NCBI RefSeq assembly: GCF_023276435.1
Contig: NZ_JALLPO010000014.1
Coordinates: 62,001 to 126,000 of the forward strand
Length of the DNA: 64,000 bases
Direction: 5' to 3'
DNA from: Sphaerisporangium perillae
Lineage (GTDB): Bacteria > Actinomycetota > Actinomycetes > Streptosporangiales > Streptosporangiaceae
A model generated the notes under the pieces. It did not search any database and was not told where the DNA came from. It saw nothing but the letters and a program-made list of their open reading frames with translations. Numbering within the stretch: position 1 is the first letter of the stretch; each line of letters opens with the position of its first letter. A program made the position numbers and the translations under genes. This document shows positions 37,111-45,517 of this stretch, piece by piece.

Positions 37111-37907
37111 GCGCGGATCTCCAGAGTGCAGCACTTCGGACCGCCGCCGGCCTTGCGCAGCTCGCTCAGGTCGACGGGGATGACGTTGAGGCCGCGGCGC
37201 TTCAGCTCCAGGGCCAGCTCGCCGGCCTCGATGTTGATGACGACGTTGTGGCCGTCGCTGACGGCGTTGAGGCCGAGCACAGCCGCGTCGTCCGCGGAGG
37301 CGAGGACGGCGTCGGGGAACATGCGCCCGAGGACCTCCTGGCTGCCGCGTGAGAACGCGCCGGGGTAGTAGGCGACGTTACGCCCGTCGATCGGGAACAG
37401 CGCGGTGTCGAGGTGGTAGTAGCGGGGGTCGACCAACTGGAGGGTCACGACGGGACGGCCGAGGAACTCCTGGGCCTCCTTGTGGGCGGCGATGTCGGTA
37501 CGGAAGCCGGTGCCGGCCAGGATCACCTCGTCGAGGGTGAGGAAGTCGCCCTCGCCCTCGTTGGTCTGCGACGGCTCGAGCGCCGGGGTGTACCCGTTGC
37601 CGGTGAACCAGCTCAGGTAGGCGGGGCCTTCGGCGGCCCGCTCGGCGTTCGCGAACCTGGCGCCGTAGACCCGGCCGCCGACCACCAGGGCGCCGTTGGC
37701 GGCGAACACCATGTCCGGCAGGCCGTCGATCGGGTCGATCAGGCTGACCTGGTGGCCGAGCTCCTCGTAGACGTCCTTGAGCTGTTCCCACTGGCGCACG
37801 GCGGTGGTGGCGTCCGCCCCGGCGGCCGGGTCCATCCAGGGGTTGATCGCATATTCGACCGCAAAGTACTCGGGACGACACATGAGGTAATGCCGGCTGT
37901 GCGCCAT
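37107..37907 (-). CDS. ddaH: Dimethylarginine dimethylaminohydrolase / arginine-deiminase-fold enzyme
   Basis: A 266-residue guanidino-group-modifying enzyme. The family residues are seen in MCRPEYFAVEYAINPWMDPA, TNEGEGDFLTLDEV (substrate-binding Glu/Asp), YYHLDTALFPIDG (catalytic His) and the C-terminal GGGPKCCTLEI (catalytic Cys). It hydrolyses dimethylarginine or a related substrate to citrulline or ornithine; the downstream ornithine aminotransferase supports an arginine-derivative catabolic role. GGAG lies seven bases upstream of ATG 37907. An exact substrate cannot be assigned from sequence alone. Confidence 0.88.
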   Translation of the reverse strand: MAHSRHYLMCRPEYFAVEYAINPWMDPAAGADATTAVRQWEQLKDVYEELGHQVSLIDPIDGLPDMVFAANGALVVGGRVYGARFANAERAAEGPAYLSWFTGNGYTPALEPSQTNEGEGDFLTLDEVILAGTGFRTDIAAHKEAQEFLGRPVVTLQLVDPRYYHLDTALFPIDGRNVAYYPGAFSRGSQEVLGRMFPDAVLASADDAAVLGLNAVSDGHNVVINIEAGELALELKRRGLNVIPVDLSELRKAGGGPKCCTLEIRA

Positions 37908-38150
37908 CTATCACTCCGTCGGATAACGGCTGGTCAGGGATGGCTTCAGCCTAGGAACGGCGCGAGGTTCAGGCCAGGTGCGGAGCTTGCGCGCTGGTGG
38001 TGATCGGTTGCGTCGTTCGGCCCCCATGCGGTGATTCGTTGCGTTCACAGCGCATACGGTTTAGATGCGTTCGGAGGGATGACCGCGCAGGTCACGAGTT
38101 GTTTCGCCGGGATGTCGGCCAGGTGTCGGCCGCGTCGCGCAGGCCGGTGC

Positions 38151-38618
38151 TCAGGCCTCGTTCGGCACCCCGTCGCGCGCGTGCGGGGTGTCGATGAGGC
38201 GGGACAGCACGATCGCGCTCTTGGTGCGGATGACGAACGGCTCGGCGGCGACGCGCTCGATCACCTGCTCGACGTGCCGGACGTCCTTGGCGCGGATGTG
38301 CAGCAACGCGTCGGCCTCGCCGGTGATCGTGCAGGCGGAGATCACCTCGGGGTGGCGGGAGACGGCCAGGCCGATCTCGGCGGGGGAGGTCTTGCCCCGG
38401 CAGAACAGCTCCACGTACGCCTCGGTGGTCCACCCGAGCGCCGAGGGCTCCACGCGCGCGGTGAAGCCGGTGATGGCGCCGCTGCTCACCAGGCGGTCCA
38501 CCCGCCGCTTGACCGCGGGGGCCGAGAGCCCGATGCGGTGCCCGATCTCCGCATAGGTCGATCGAGCATCCTCGACCAGGGCTCCGACGATCGCACGATC
38601 AAGCGCGTCCAACTCCAC
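38151..38618 (-). CDS. Lrp/AsnC family regulator
   Basis: A 155-residue Lrp/AsnC protein: HTH STYAEIGHRIGLSAPAVKRR, followed by the RAM sensor domain (YVELFCRGKTSPAEIG, ACTITGEADALLHIRAKD). The GTG start at 38618 is preceded by TATACA (38631-38626) at seven bases, so it is probably leaderless; the open frame extends further but without promoter room. A perfect CTGTATACAG palindrome overlaps this -10, consistent with autorepression. It sits 244 bp upstream of ddaH-rocD on the same strand and likely regulates them in response to an amino acid. Confidence 0.9.
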   Translation of the reverse strand: MELDALDRAIVGALVEDARSTYAEIGHRIGLSAPAVKRRVDRLVSSGAITGFTARVEPSALGWTTEAYVELFCRGKTSPAEIGLAVSRHPEVISACTITGEADALLHIRAKDVRHVEQVIERVAAEPFVIRTKSAIVLSRLIDTPHARDGVPNEA

Positions 38619-38624
38619 GGTGAC

Positions 38625-38634
38625 CTGTATACAG
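38625..38634 (-). promoter_or_regulatory. CTGTATACAG palindrome overlapping lrp -10
   Basis: Perfect 10-bp palindrome that contains the -10-like TATACA of the leaderless Lrp gene, six bases from its GTG. Binding there would block the promoter, so autoregulation by the Lrp protein is the simplest reading. A related GTACACAG sequence lies about 20 bp upstream. Confidence 0.5.
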
Positions 38635-38762
38635 CCGGTTCGCCTGCCGTACACAGTCAGGGGGTCGCTACAGACTTTAAGTGACCACAAATTTGGCGTT
38701 ACTCTGCTCGACATGATCCATGTCAGAGGCCTGACGCCGGGAGGTCGCGTCGAACGGGATGG

Positions 38763-38808
38763 AAACGGCCGGGCACGGAGGATCGTCTTCCTCCGTGCCC
38801 GGCCGTTT
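38763..38808 (-). terminator. 20-bp-stem hairpin terminator after DUF5941 gene
   Basis: A perfect 20-bp inverted repeat (38763-38782 with 38789-38808, arms beginning AAACGGCCGGGCACGG) closes a six-base loop. It lies 46 bp beyond the stop of the DUF5941 gene and ends with TTT on the minus strand, and is the strongest terminator in the window. It isolates the phosphotransferase operon from lrp. Confidence 0.9.
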
Positions 38809-38854
38809 CACCGGGGCGGACGGGCGGCGCGCGCCGCCCGTCTCGCGTGCGTCT

Positions 38855-39574
38855 TTACGCCTTCTCAGCCTCACCGGTGGCCTGCTCAAGGGCGTCCTCA
38901 GGGGAGGCCTCCAGGTCGTCGGAGGCCTGGGCGAGCGCGGTCTGCTTGTCCAGGCGCACCCAGCTCGTGATGCTCTCCACCGCGAACAGCACCCCGAGGT
39001 ACACCGCCATGACGGCCACCACCCAGGTGAGCAGGCCGAGAGCGGCGCCCACGCCGAGCAGCAGCAGGCGGACCTCCCAGCCGAGACCGGCCTGGAACAC
39101 CCACGGGGCCGGCCAGATGCTCTGCCGCGTGCGGTACACCGTGTCGTAGGTGTGGTAGCCGACGACGTAGAGCAGCACGAACAGCAGCCACTTGGGCGTG
39201 TCGGCGGCCAGGCCGAGGACGATGATCGTGAGGAACTCGGTGCCCCTGGTCAGCGGCGGGACCAGCCAGTCGAACCGGCCGAGGTGGTCGCGCGCCGCGG
39301 TCGGCACCACCAGGGCCACCATCACCAGCACGGGGAGCAACATGATCGGCCCGGTGCCGGCGGACAGCACGCCCGTCGCGCCGATCGCCGCCACGGCGAG
39401 GAGCGCGGCCAGCCCGGAGGGCACAGGTGGCAGGCCGCGGCCCATCTTGTCGCGGAGGAGCGCGACCAGCGGGCCGTCGTCGCGGTAGGCGAGCAGACGG
39501 GCCGTCTGGACGCGGCGGCGCTCCTCGTCGGGGTCGGGAACGGGAGCCGGCGCGGCCTGCGGGTGGGTGATCAT
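38855..39574 (-). CDS. DUF5941 membrane protein
   Basis: A 239-residue membrane protein with five to six hydrophobic segments (PSGLAALLAVAAIGATGVLS, IMLLPVLVMVALVVPTA, WLLFVLLYVVGYHTY, LLLLGVGAALGLLTWVVAV) and a charged acidic tail. I recognise the DUF5941 domain, which in many actinomycetes is fused to the C-terminus of a CDP-alcohol phosphotransferase; here it is a separate gene, joined by an ATGA overlap. ATG 39574 is set by that overlap. It is the last gene of the operon before a strong terminator. Confidence 0.75.
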   Translation of the reverse strand: MITHPQAAPAPVPDPDEERRRVQTARLLAYRDDGPLVALLRDKMGRGLPPVPSGLAALLAVAAIGATGVLSAGTGPIMLLPVLVMVALVVPTAARDHLGRFDWLVPPLTRGTEFLTIIVLGLAADTPKWLLFVLLYVVGYHTYDTVYRTRQSIWPAPWVFQAGLGWEVRLLLLGVGAALGLLTWVVAVMAVYLGVLFAVESITSWVRLDKQTALAQASDDLEASPEDALEQATGEAEKA

Positions 39575-41148
39575 GCGAGCGACCTCATGAGACGTCCGGT
39601 GAGGGTATAGGTGGCCGCGACGCAACCCCAGATCACGAGCGTGAGGAACGTGACCCGGGGCTCGAACAGAGCCGCGGTGATCGCGATGGCGGCGAAGCGC
39701 TCACCGATGGGGAAGACGATCATCTTGCGGGCCCAGTGCACGGCGCGGAACCGCCCGGCCTTGGTCCACAGCTTCAGCAGTCCGCGTACGCCCGTGCTCC
39801 GCGAGACCTTGCGCTTCTCCAGCGCGTCACGCAGCGGCCGGTCGTCGGCGGCGGTCAGCGCCAGCGTCGGCAGCGGCACGGGGGGCCTGCGGCGGTTGGC
39901 GGCGCCGAAGGAGAAGTCGAGAAGGTGCCGCACCGTCTGCACCGACAGCGCGACCAGCGCCAGCGTCCACACGTCGCCCTGCCCGGCCACGAGGGAGCCG
40001 ACGGCCAGGCCGGCGAACACCACGTACTCCTTGGCACGGTCGAACGTCGCGTCGAGCCACGCGCCGAGCACGCCGAACTTGCGGGCGTAGCGGGCGACCT
40101 GGCCGTCGACGCAGTCGAACACGAAGGCGAAGTAGATGAGCAGGCCGCCCGCGACCGCGCCGGCGCGCGTGCCGGTCGCGAAGGACAGCGCCGACAGCAC
40201 GCCCAGGGCGATCGAGATGAGGGTGACCTGGTTGGGGGTGAGGCCGCGCCGCGCCGCCCACCGGGCGATGAAGCGGGAGTAGGTGCTCACGAAGTACGTG
40301 GTGAAGAAGCCGTCGGCGCCCTTGACCGCGTTGTTCAGGCGCGCGCGGTCCTCGTCGTACCCCGACATGGCGGTCACGGCCTCGTCCGCCTCGGCCTGGG
40401 AGCCGACGCGGGCGAAGAACAGGTCCCTGCGGCCGCGGATGCCGACCGAGACGCCCTTGCGCACGAGGCCGAACACCAGCAGCTGGACCAGATCGTCCTC
40501 GGGGCCGAACAAATGGGCAAGGTCGGCGAGCTCGCGCGCCGTCTCCGCCAGGGTCGCCGCGTGGCGCTGGTGCAGGTGGAGCGGGCCGAGGGCCACGGCG
40601 TTCGGCCGGGTGACCGCGTGGTGGGCCGAGCCGGCCGAGATGACGCGCGACCGTCCCGCGCGCAGCCGGACCGGGAGACCCTCCAGGAAGCGGTCACCGA
40701 TCTCGGGCTCCGCCTCCTCGATCGGGATCTCCGGCAGGAGTGGCTCGCCGTTCTCGTCCTCCTGGCGCGGCTCCTTGGCGACGAGCGCCAGCGCCGCCCG
40801 CTTGGCCTTGGTGATCTGGTAGATCAGTTCGTCGTGGATCACGACGCCGGCCGGGATGAGGAACAGGTTGTCGGTCGCCTGCTCCGCGGCGTCGGCGATC
40901 GCGCGCAGATCGGCGGCCAGGTCGGCGGACTCCACGACCTGGCCGGGGAACCGGCGGAACCCGTCGGCGTCCTGCGGCCGTGCTATGGCGACCGGCTCGG
41001 GGTCCATCGAGGCGACCTGACCGTACAGGCGGTCGAGGACGGTGGGCGAGCCGGGAAGCGACGTCAGCGCCAGGCGACCGGGCGGGACGTGTGGTTCTTC
41101 GGAACCGATCGGGCCGGGCGAGGCGCCCAGCAGGACCACGCGGGTCAT
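39571..41148 (-). CDS. CDP-alcohol phosphatidyltransferase with N-terminal nucleotidyltransferase-like domain
   Basis: A 525-residue two-domain enzyme. Residues about 1-200 resemble a sugar-nucleotidyltransferase-type region (VVLLGASPGPIGSE at the start), and the C-terminal half is a CDP-OH-P membrane domain with the signature D-x2-D-G-x2-A-R-x8-G-x3-D-x3-D seen as FDCVDGQVARYARKFG and AWLDATFDRAK. This is the architecture of inositol-phosphate/CDP-inositol-type lipid synthases; the true alcohol acceptor is not known. ATG 41148 starts the operon; DUF5941 overlaps its end. Membrane-located glycerophospholipid or phosphodiester synthesis is inferred. Confidence 0.85.
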   Translation of the reverse strand: MTRVVLLGASPGPIGSEEPHVPPGRLALTSLPGSPTVLDRLYGQVASMDPEPVAIARPQDADGFRRFPGQVVESADLAADLRAIADAAEQATDNLFLIPAGVVIHDELIYQITKAKRAALALVAKEPRQEDENGEPLLPEIPIEEAEPEIGDRFLEGLPVRLRAGRSRVISAGSAHHAVTRPNAVALGPLHLHQRHAATLAETARELADLAHLFGPEDDLVQLLVFGLVRKGVSVGIRGRRDLFFARVGSQAEADEAVTAMSGYDEDRARLNNAVKGADGFFTTYFVSTYSRFIARWAARRGLTPNQVTLISIALGVLSALSFATGTRAGAVAGGLLIYFAFVFDCVDGQVARYARKFGVLGAWLDATFDRAKEYVVFAGLAVGSLVAGQGDVWTLALVALSVQTVRHLLDFSFGAANRRRPPVPLPTLALTAADDRPLRDALEKRKVSRSTGVRGLLKLWTKAGRFRAVHWARKMIVFPIGERFAAIAITAALFEPRVTFLTLVIWGCVAATYTLTGRLMRSLA

Positions 41149-41359
41149 GTCACCCTTTCAGGCAGCGTGCGGGGGGCGTAGGCGATTATCAGGGGGTGTC
41201 GCCAGGGGGCAAAGTTTAGTGACTGTTCTTCCCAAGGATGCCATCCAGGGTTGACCCGAGATCGATTTGTCGCTTGGGGGAGTCTCGTCCCGTTTCATGA
41301 GCCCCAATGGCCGCAATCCGATTCGTCCATCGGGGGTGTCCCGTCCCTAGACTGGGCGG

Positions 41360-42088
41360 GTGAACCTGTACCGCGACGAGGGCATCGTGCTGCGCACGCA
41401 GAAGCTGGGCGAGGCCGATCGCATCGTCACGGTCCTCACCAAGCGCACGGGCAAGGTGCGGGGCGTCGCCAAGGGGGTGCGCCGCACCACCTCCAGGTTC
41501 GGCGCGCGGCTCGAACCCTTCACCCACGTCGACCTGCAGCTCCACACCGGGCGCTCGCTCGATGTGATCACCCAGGCGGAGACGCTCCGGCCGTACGGCG
41601 AGGCGCTGGTGTCCGACTACCCGCGCTACACCGCGGGCACGGCCATGCTGGAGACCGCCGACCGGCTCACCGTGGGGGAGAAGGAGCCCGCGCTCCGGCA
41701 GTTCCTGCTGCTCGTCGGAGGGCTGCGGACGCTCGTCGAGGGCGGTCACGAGGCGCGGCTGGTCCTCGACGCCTACTTCCTGCGCTCCCTCGCGGTCGCC
41801 GGGTACGCGCCCGCCCTGGACTCCTGCGCCCGCTGCTCCACCCCCGCGATCAGGGCCTTCGCCATCGCGGCGGGCGGCGTGGTGTGCGGGGGATGCCGCC
41901 CGCCGGGCGCCGCCGTGCCCGCCGCGGAGACGATCGGCCTCATGATCGCCCTGAGCCGCGGCGACTGGGACTCCGCCGACGCCTCCGAGCCCCGGCACCG
42001 CGCCGAGTGCAGCGGCCTGGTCGCGGCCTACCTGCAATGGCACCTCGAACACGGCATACGCTCGCTGCGACACGTCGAGCGCGTCTGA
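41360..42088 (+). CDS. recO: DNA repair protein RecO
   Basis: A 242-residue RecO, which loads RecA onto SSB-coated DNA in the RecFOR pathway. It begins [20 protein letters not shown] (OB-fold domain), with [19 protein letters not shown], and has a C-terminal zinc finger C-x2-C...C-x2-C (LDSCARCS and VCGGCRPP). The GTG at 41360 follows TAGACT (41348-41353) by six bases, so the transcript is probably leaderless. It precedes uppS by 29 bp, an order conserved in actinobacteria. Confidence 0.95.
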   Translation: MNLYRDEGIVLRTQKLGEADRIVTVLTKRTGKVRGVAKGVRRTTSRFGARLEPFTHVDLQLHTGRSLDVITQAETLRPYGEALVSDYPRYTAGTAMLETADRLTVGEKEPALRQFLLLVGGLRTLVEGGHEARLVLDAYFLRSLAVAGYAPALDSCARCSTPAIRAFAIAAGGVVCGGCRPPGAAVPAAETIGLMIALSRGDWDSADASEPRHRAECSGLVAAYLQWHLEHGIRSLRHVERV

Positions 42089-42117
42089 CCCACACCACAC
42101 CACAGGAGAAGCAGTCC

Positions 42118-42891
42118 GTGAACGTCCGCCCGCCTACCCCTCATCCCTCAGGCGCCGTCCCGCCGCCGATCCCGCGAGAGCTGGTCCCCCGGCACGTCGC
42201 GATCGTCATGGACGGCAACGGGCGGTGGGCGAAGGCCCGCGGCCTGCCGAGGACCGAAGGCCACAAGGCGGGTGAGGCCTCGCTGTTCGACGTCATCGAG
42301 GGAGCGATCGAGCTCGGCATCCCGAACCTGTCGGCCTACGCCTTCTCCACCGAGAACTGGCGGCGCTCCCCGGACGAGGTCCGCTTCCTGATGGGGTTCA
42401 ACCGCGACGTGATCCGCCGGCGCCGTGACCAGCTGCACGCCATGGGCGTGCGGGTGCGCTGGGCCGGCCGGCCGGGGCGGCTGTGGAAGAGCGTCATCAA
42501 GGAACTGCAGGACGCGGAGGAGATGACGCGGCACAACCGCACGCTGACCTTGCAGTTCTGCGTGAACTACGGCGGCAGGGCCGAGATCGTCGACGCCGCC
42601 GTGCGGTTGGCTCAGGACATCGCCGCTGGCCGGGTCAAGCCCGGCAAGGTCTCCGAGCGCACCTTCGCCCGGTACCTCGACGAGCCCGATATCCCCGACG
42701 TCGACCTCTTCGTGCGCTCCTCCGGCGAGCAGCGCACCTCCAACTTCCTGCTCTGGCAGTCGGCGTACGCCGAGATGGTGTTCCTCAACCAGCTCTGGCC
42801 CGACTTCGACCGCCGCGACCTCTGGCAGGCCTGCGAGATCTACGCCAAACGCGACCGCCGCTACGGCGGCGCCCTCCCGAACCAGGTCTGA
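42118..42891 (+). CDS. uppS: Isoprenyl transferase (undecaprenyl/decaprenyl diphosphate synthase)
   Basis: A 257-residue cis-prenyltransferase that makes the lipid carrier for peptidoglycan and other envelope polymers. Signature regions I-V are visible: [20 protein letters not shown] with catalytic Asp, [26 protein letters not shown] and [20 protein letters not shown], then [11 protein letters not shown] 42118 has AGGAGA eight bases upstream. The chain length of the product cannot be read from the sequence, hence the cautious name. Likely co-transcribed with recO. Confidence 0.95.
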   Translation: MNVRPPTPHPSGAVPPPIPRELVPRHVAIVMDGNGRWAKARGLPRTEGHKAGEASLFDVIEGAIELGIPNLSAYAFSTENWRRSPDEVRFLMGFNRDVIRRRRDQLHAMGVRVRWAGRPGRLWKSVIKELQDAEEMTRHNRTLTLQFCVNYGGRAEIVDAAVRLAQDIAAGRVKPGKVSERTFARYLDEPDIPDVDLFVRSSGEQRTSNFLLWQSAYAEMVFLNQLWPDFDRRDLWQACEIYAKRDRRYGGALPNQV

Positions 42892-42919
42892 CCCTGTTCC
42901 CGGGACAGGCTCCGGCGCC

Positions 42920-44092
42920 TCAGGGCGAGCAGTCGCAGCAGCACCCGTCGCAGTTGTCGCAGCACTTGCAGCAGTCGCCGCACCCGTCGCAGCCGCTGCA
43001 TACGTCGCAGAACCGCAGGTAGCAGCGGTCGTCGCAGGGCCGGCCGTTCCGCCGGCTCCACCGGGGCCGCCACATGCCGCACGTGAGGAACGTCACCACT
43101 CCCGCAGCCGACTTCCGCACGACTCCGGGACGCTCGTAGGAGGCTCCGGGCTCGGAACGGGCGAACGTCCGCTCCACCGCCCGCCGCACCTCGGTGCCCA
43201 GCAGCACGTCCACCAGGTGCCGGTCCTCCAGCTCCACCTCGCTCAGCGCGAGGCCCAGCCCGTGCGCCGCGTCGTCGCAGAGCCGCCGCGCCTCCTCGCG
43301 CGTGGTTCCCGTCGCGGTGAGCGGGTTGAAGGCACCGCGCTCGGCGTCGTCCGCCTGGTCCTCCACCGCGTCGAGGAGGTGGGCCAGCCGCCCGAAGAAC
43401 CGGCCCGCCTCGGCCAGCGGCGCCGAGTTGCCGGGCCTTCCCGCGAGCGTCGCGGTGTGCGCGAACGCTGCGGCGACCGCCTCCTCGGTGGGGACCGTCA
43501 GATCCAGCAGCGTGAGCCCCGCTCCGCCTTCGAGGCCGAGCCCGTGCGCCGGGCCGGGTGCGGCATCGGGGCCCCATCGGCGCTCACGCCGTACCCGTTG
43601 TTCGCCGTCGAGCCGGAATCGGCGTTCCAGGTCGAGCTGGCGGCCTGTCGCCGAGGTCAGCACGGCGACGTCGAAGCCGATCGAGGCGCCCATGCGGGTG
43701 CCGGCCTCCTCCCAGCGGGCCGCCAGCCGCCTGCGGGCCGGGCCGGTGCCCGGGGCGGCGTCGCCGTCGGCCACATGGTCGCGGAGCTTGCCCGCAGCCA
43801 GGATGAGCGAGACCGTGGCGGCGAGCCGTACGCCATGCGCACGAGCGTCCACGACGTCGGCCGACCTGAATCCGCGCAGCGCGCACGGACCGGCGGTCCG
43901 ATGCGGGGAGGCCGCCTTGCCCTGAGCCTCGGCGAGCACCGAGATGATCAGCCCGTCGTAGTTCGTGGCCAGCCGCGCCCCCTGCCCTTGCCCGTCGCGA
44001 AGGGTCAGGCAGAGGCCGCACAGGTGTGCCAGCCAGGCGCGATGCAGTGAAGGGCAGGAGTGCTGCCCACACGGGCGAATGATCCCGAACAT
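42920..44092 (-). CDS. DUF5685 family protein with Cys-rich C-terminus
   Basis: A 390-residue cytoplasmic protein of the actinobacterial DUF5685 family. The N-terminus MFGIIRPCGQHSCPSLHRAW and the CGLCLTLRDGQGQGARLATN segment carry conserved Cys, and LTLLDLTVPTEEAVAAAF and FFGRLAHLLDAVEDQADD belong to the helical body. The last 35 residues contain about 14 Cys in CxxC/CCxCC clusters (CSGCDGCGDCCKCCDNCDGC), likely a metal-binding tail. Function of the family is unknown. It converges on uppS with a 28-bp gap. ATG 44092 is the natural start. Confidence 0.85.
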   Translation of the reverse strand: MFGIIRPCGQHSCPSLHRAWLAHLCGLCLTLRDGQGQGARLATNYDGLIISVLAEAQGKAASPHRTAGPCALRGFRSADVVDARAHGVRLAATVSLILAAGKLRDHVADGDAAPGTGPARRRLAARWEEAGTRMGASIGFDVAVLTSATGRQLDLERRFRLDGEQRVRRERRWGPDAAPGPAHGLGLEGGAGLTLLDLTVPTEEAVAAAFAHTATLAGRPGNSAPLAEAGRFFGRLAHLLDAVEDQADDAERGAFNPLTATGTTREEARRLCDDAAHGLGLALSEVELEDRHLVDVLLGTEVRRAVERTFARSEPGASYERPGVVRKSAAGVVTFLTCGMWRPRWSRRNGRPCDDRCYLRFCDVCSGCDGCGDCCKCCDNCDGCCCDCSP

Positions 44093-44178
44093 CCGGCCTC
44101 GCTGAATTAAAGGCTATCTGGGGAACAGATCGTACTTTGCTACCGGAAGAAGCTGTTCCGTGCAGATCTCTCTCCTGG

Positions 44179-44331
44179 GTTCGAGCCCTGGCCGCCTCCA
44201 AGGAGATCGTGGACGGCCGCGCCGACGAGGCACGGTTCCAGGAGTGGCAGAAGGAGTCCCGTGCGGAGGCCGCCGAGGGTGTCTCCGCCTTCCTGGAACG
44301 CCGCTCGCCGCGATTCACCTGGGGCGCCTGA
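44179..44331 (+). pseudogene. Enoyl-CoA hydratase C-terminal remnant
   Basis: About 50 codons read ALAASKEIVDGRADEARFQE then a helical stretch ending GVSAFLERRSPRFTWGA, matching the last helix and tail of crotonase-family enzymes (the VAAFLEKRxPxF ending). The catalytic core is missing, and upstream codons in the same frame have no similarity. It is a 3' remnant left between the DUF5685 and CGNR genes. The rest of this 285-bp interval shows nothing recognisable. Confidence 0.6.
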
Positions 44332-44377
44332 CGCTCGGCTCACGTTTTCCGGACCGGGCGCGCGTCCGGAAGGCCGC

Positions 44378-44926
44378 CTACATCCGGCGGCGGGCGCGGT
44401 AGGCGGCGACGTGCATGCGGTTGCCGCAGGTGCGGCTGTCGCAGTAGACCCGGGAACGGTTGCGGGACTCGTCCACGAAGACCTTCTCGCAGTCGGGTGC
44501 GGCGCAGGTGCGCAGCCGCTCCCACTCGCCCTCGACCAGCAGGTGGGCCAGCGCCACCCCGCACTCGGCCGCCAGGTGCTCGGCCACCGACGCCCCCGGG
44601 GCGAAGTAGTGGACGTGCAGCGGGTAGCCGTCGTGCTCGGTCAGGCGCGCGGTGATCCGCGTCCGTTCGAGCAGGACGTTCAGCCGGGTGACCGCCGTCG
44701 GTGAGTCGGGGGCGCCGAAGACCTCCTGGAACGTCGTCCGGAGGGCGCGCACCTGATCGAGGTCGGCCGGGGCGACGTTCTCGACGCCGCTCAGCTCATG
44801 CCGCCGGACGTACGCCTCCAGGTCGTCGACGCCGGTGAGGCCGTCGGGCCCGCCCGTCTCGGGGGCGGTGTTGACCAGGTCGGCTACGGCGGCGAGCGAG
44901 CACACCATGTCATGGCTGAATGGCAT
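44378..44926 (-). CDS. CGNR zinc-finger protein (ABATE domain)
   Basis: A 182-residue protein of the CGNR/ABATE family. The C-terminal treble-clef zinc finger is seen as RLRTCAAPDCEKVFVDESRN and VYCDSRTCGNRMHVAAYRAR. The ABATE-type N-terminal part (residues 1-125) is thought to bind a small ligand, and the family is presumed to regulate transcription. AGGAGA lies five bases before ATG 44926. It is downstream of zur on the same strand with a 113-bp gap; no zinc-regulon link is shown. Confidence 0.88.
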   Translation of the reverse strand: MPFSHDMVCSLAAVADLVNTAPETGGPDGLTGVDDLEAYVRRHELSGVENVAPADLDQVRALRTTFQEVFGAPDSPTAVTRLNVLLERTRITARLTEHDGYPLHVHYFAPGASVAEHLAAECGVALAHLLVEGEWERLRTCAAPDCEKVFVDESRNRSRVYCDSRTCGNRMHVAAYRARRRM

Positions 44927-45039
44927 GTCGTCTCCTGTCGGCGGGGCGTGGGGCAGGGGAGAGGCGCCGGTGACGCGGGCGCGCTCGTTCGGCTCCACGT
45001 CGTCACGGAAGCGTATCCCGTAACGAGGGCCGCGCAAGG

Positions 45040-45429
45040 TCATCCGGCGGAGGCGACCGCCGTGCAGGAGGCACAGGTGCCGAAGACCTCGACGGTGTGC
45101 GTGATCGCGGTGAACCCGTGCTCGGCGCCCACGGCGTCCGCCCAGCGTTCGACGTCCGGCCCGGCCACCTCCACCGTGCGGCCGCAGTTGCGGCAGACCA
45201 GGTGATGGTGGTGGCCGCCGGTGGCGCAGGCGCGGTAGACGCACTCGCCGTCGTCGGTGCGCAGCACGTCGATCTGGCCCGCCTCGGCGAGCGCCTGCAA
45301 CGCGCGGTACACCGTGGTGAGGCCGATCTTGGCGCCGTCGGCACGCATCTGGGCGTAGATGTCCTGCGCGCTACGGAAACCGTCACTGTGGCGGAGCATC
45401 TCCCGCACGGCGGTTCGGCGGTTCGTCAT
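45040..45429 (-). CDS. zur: Zinc uptake regulator Zur (Fur family)
   Basis: A 129-residue Fur-family repressor. Winged helix: FRSAQDIYAQMRADGAKIGL with TTVYRALQALAEAGQIDVL; metal-binding region: GECVYRACATGGHHHHLVCR, NCGRTVEV and C-terminal CASC. The four-His run and two CxxC pairs support zinc binding, and linkage to znuACB identifies it as Zur rather than Fur. GGGGAG lies eight bases before ATG 45429. Uniquely, its start region is duplicated upstream (44-bp repeats), placing two mini-ORFs between znuB and zur. Confidence 0.93.
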   Translation of the reverse strand: MTNRRTAVREMLRHSDGFRSAQDIYAQMRADGAKIGLTTVYRALQALAEAGQIDVLRTDDGECVYRACATGGHHHHLVCRNCGRTVEVAGPDVERWADAVGAEHGFTAITHTVEVFGTCASCTAVASAG

Positions 45430-45473
45430 CGACTGGACTCCCCTGTACGGCATGGGACCGTACGTATCATCAT
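45426..45473 (-). CDS. Mini-ORF 2 between znuB and zur (15 codons)
   Basis: Reads MMIRTVPCRTGESSR and stops in an ATGA overlap with the zur start. It arises from a tandem 44-bp duplication of the zur initiation region and keeps a GGGAG ribosome site. It may serve only to couple translation from znuB to zur. Its existence as a translated peptide is unproven. Confidence 0.4.
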   Translation of the reverse strand: MMIRTVPCRTGESSR

Positions 45474-45514
45474 CGACTGGACTCCCGGGTACGGCAAAAG
45501 ACCGCACGTGTCGT
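45427..45514 (-). repeat. Tandem 44-bp duplication of zur start region
   Basis: Two head-to-tail 44-bp units (45427-45470 and 45471-45514) share CATCGACTGGACTCCC and GTACGGCA-GACCG-ACGT blocks; a partial third begins at 45515. Each carries a start codon and ribosome site on the minus strand. Confidence 0.85.
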
Positions 45515-45517
45515 CAT
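45470..45517 (-). CDS. Mini-ORF 1 between znuB and zur (15 codons)
   Basis: Reads MTTRAVFCRTRESSR, starting in an ATGA overlap with the znuB stop and ending in an overlap with mini-ORF 2. It shares the ESSR ending and CRT motif with mini-ORF 2 because both are copies of one 44-bp unit. GGAG lies upstream. Likely a by-product of duplication that preserves translational coupling; peptide not proven. Confidence 0.4.
   Translation of the reverse strand: MTTRAVFCRTRESSR

Noticed and set aside
44173-44192. tRNA-like T-arm (GGGTTCGAGCCC)
   Set aside because: No matching acceptor strand, D-arm or anticodon arm within 90 nt on either strand; the bases fall inside an enoyl-CoA-hydratase-like remnant.
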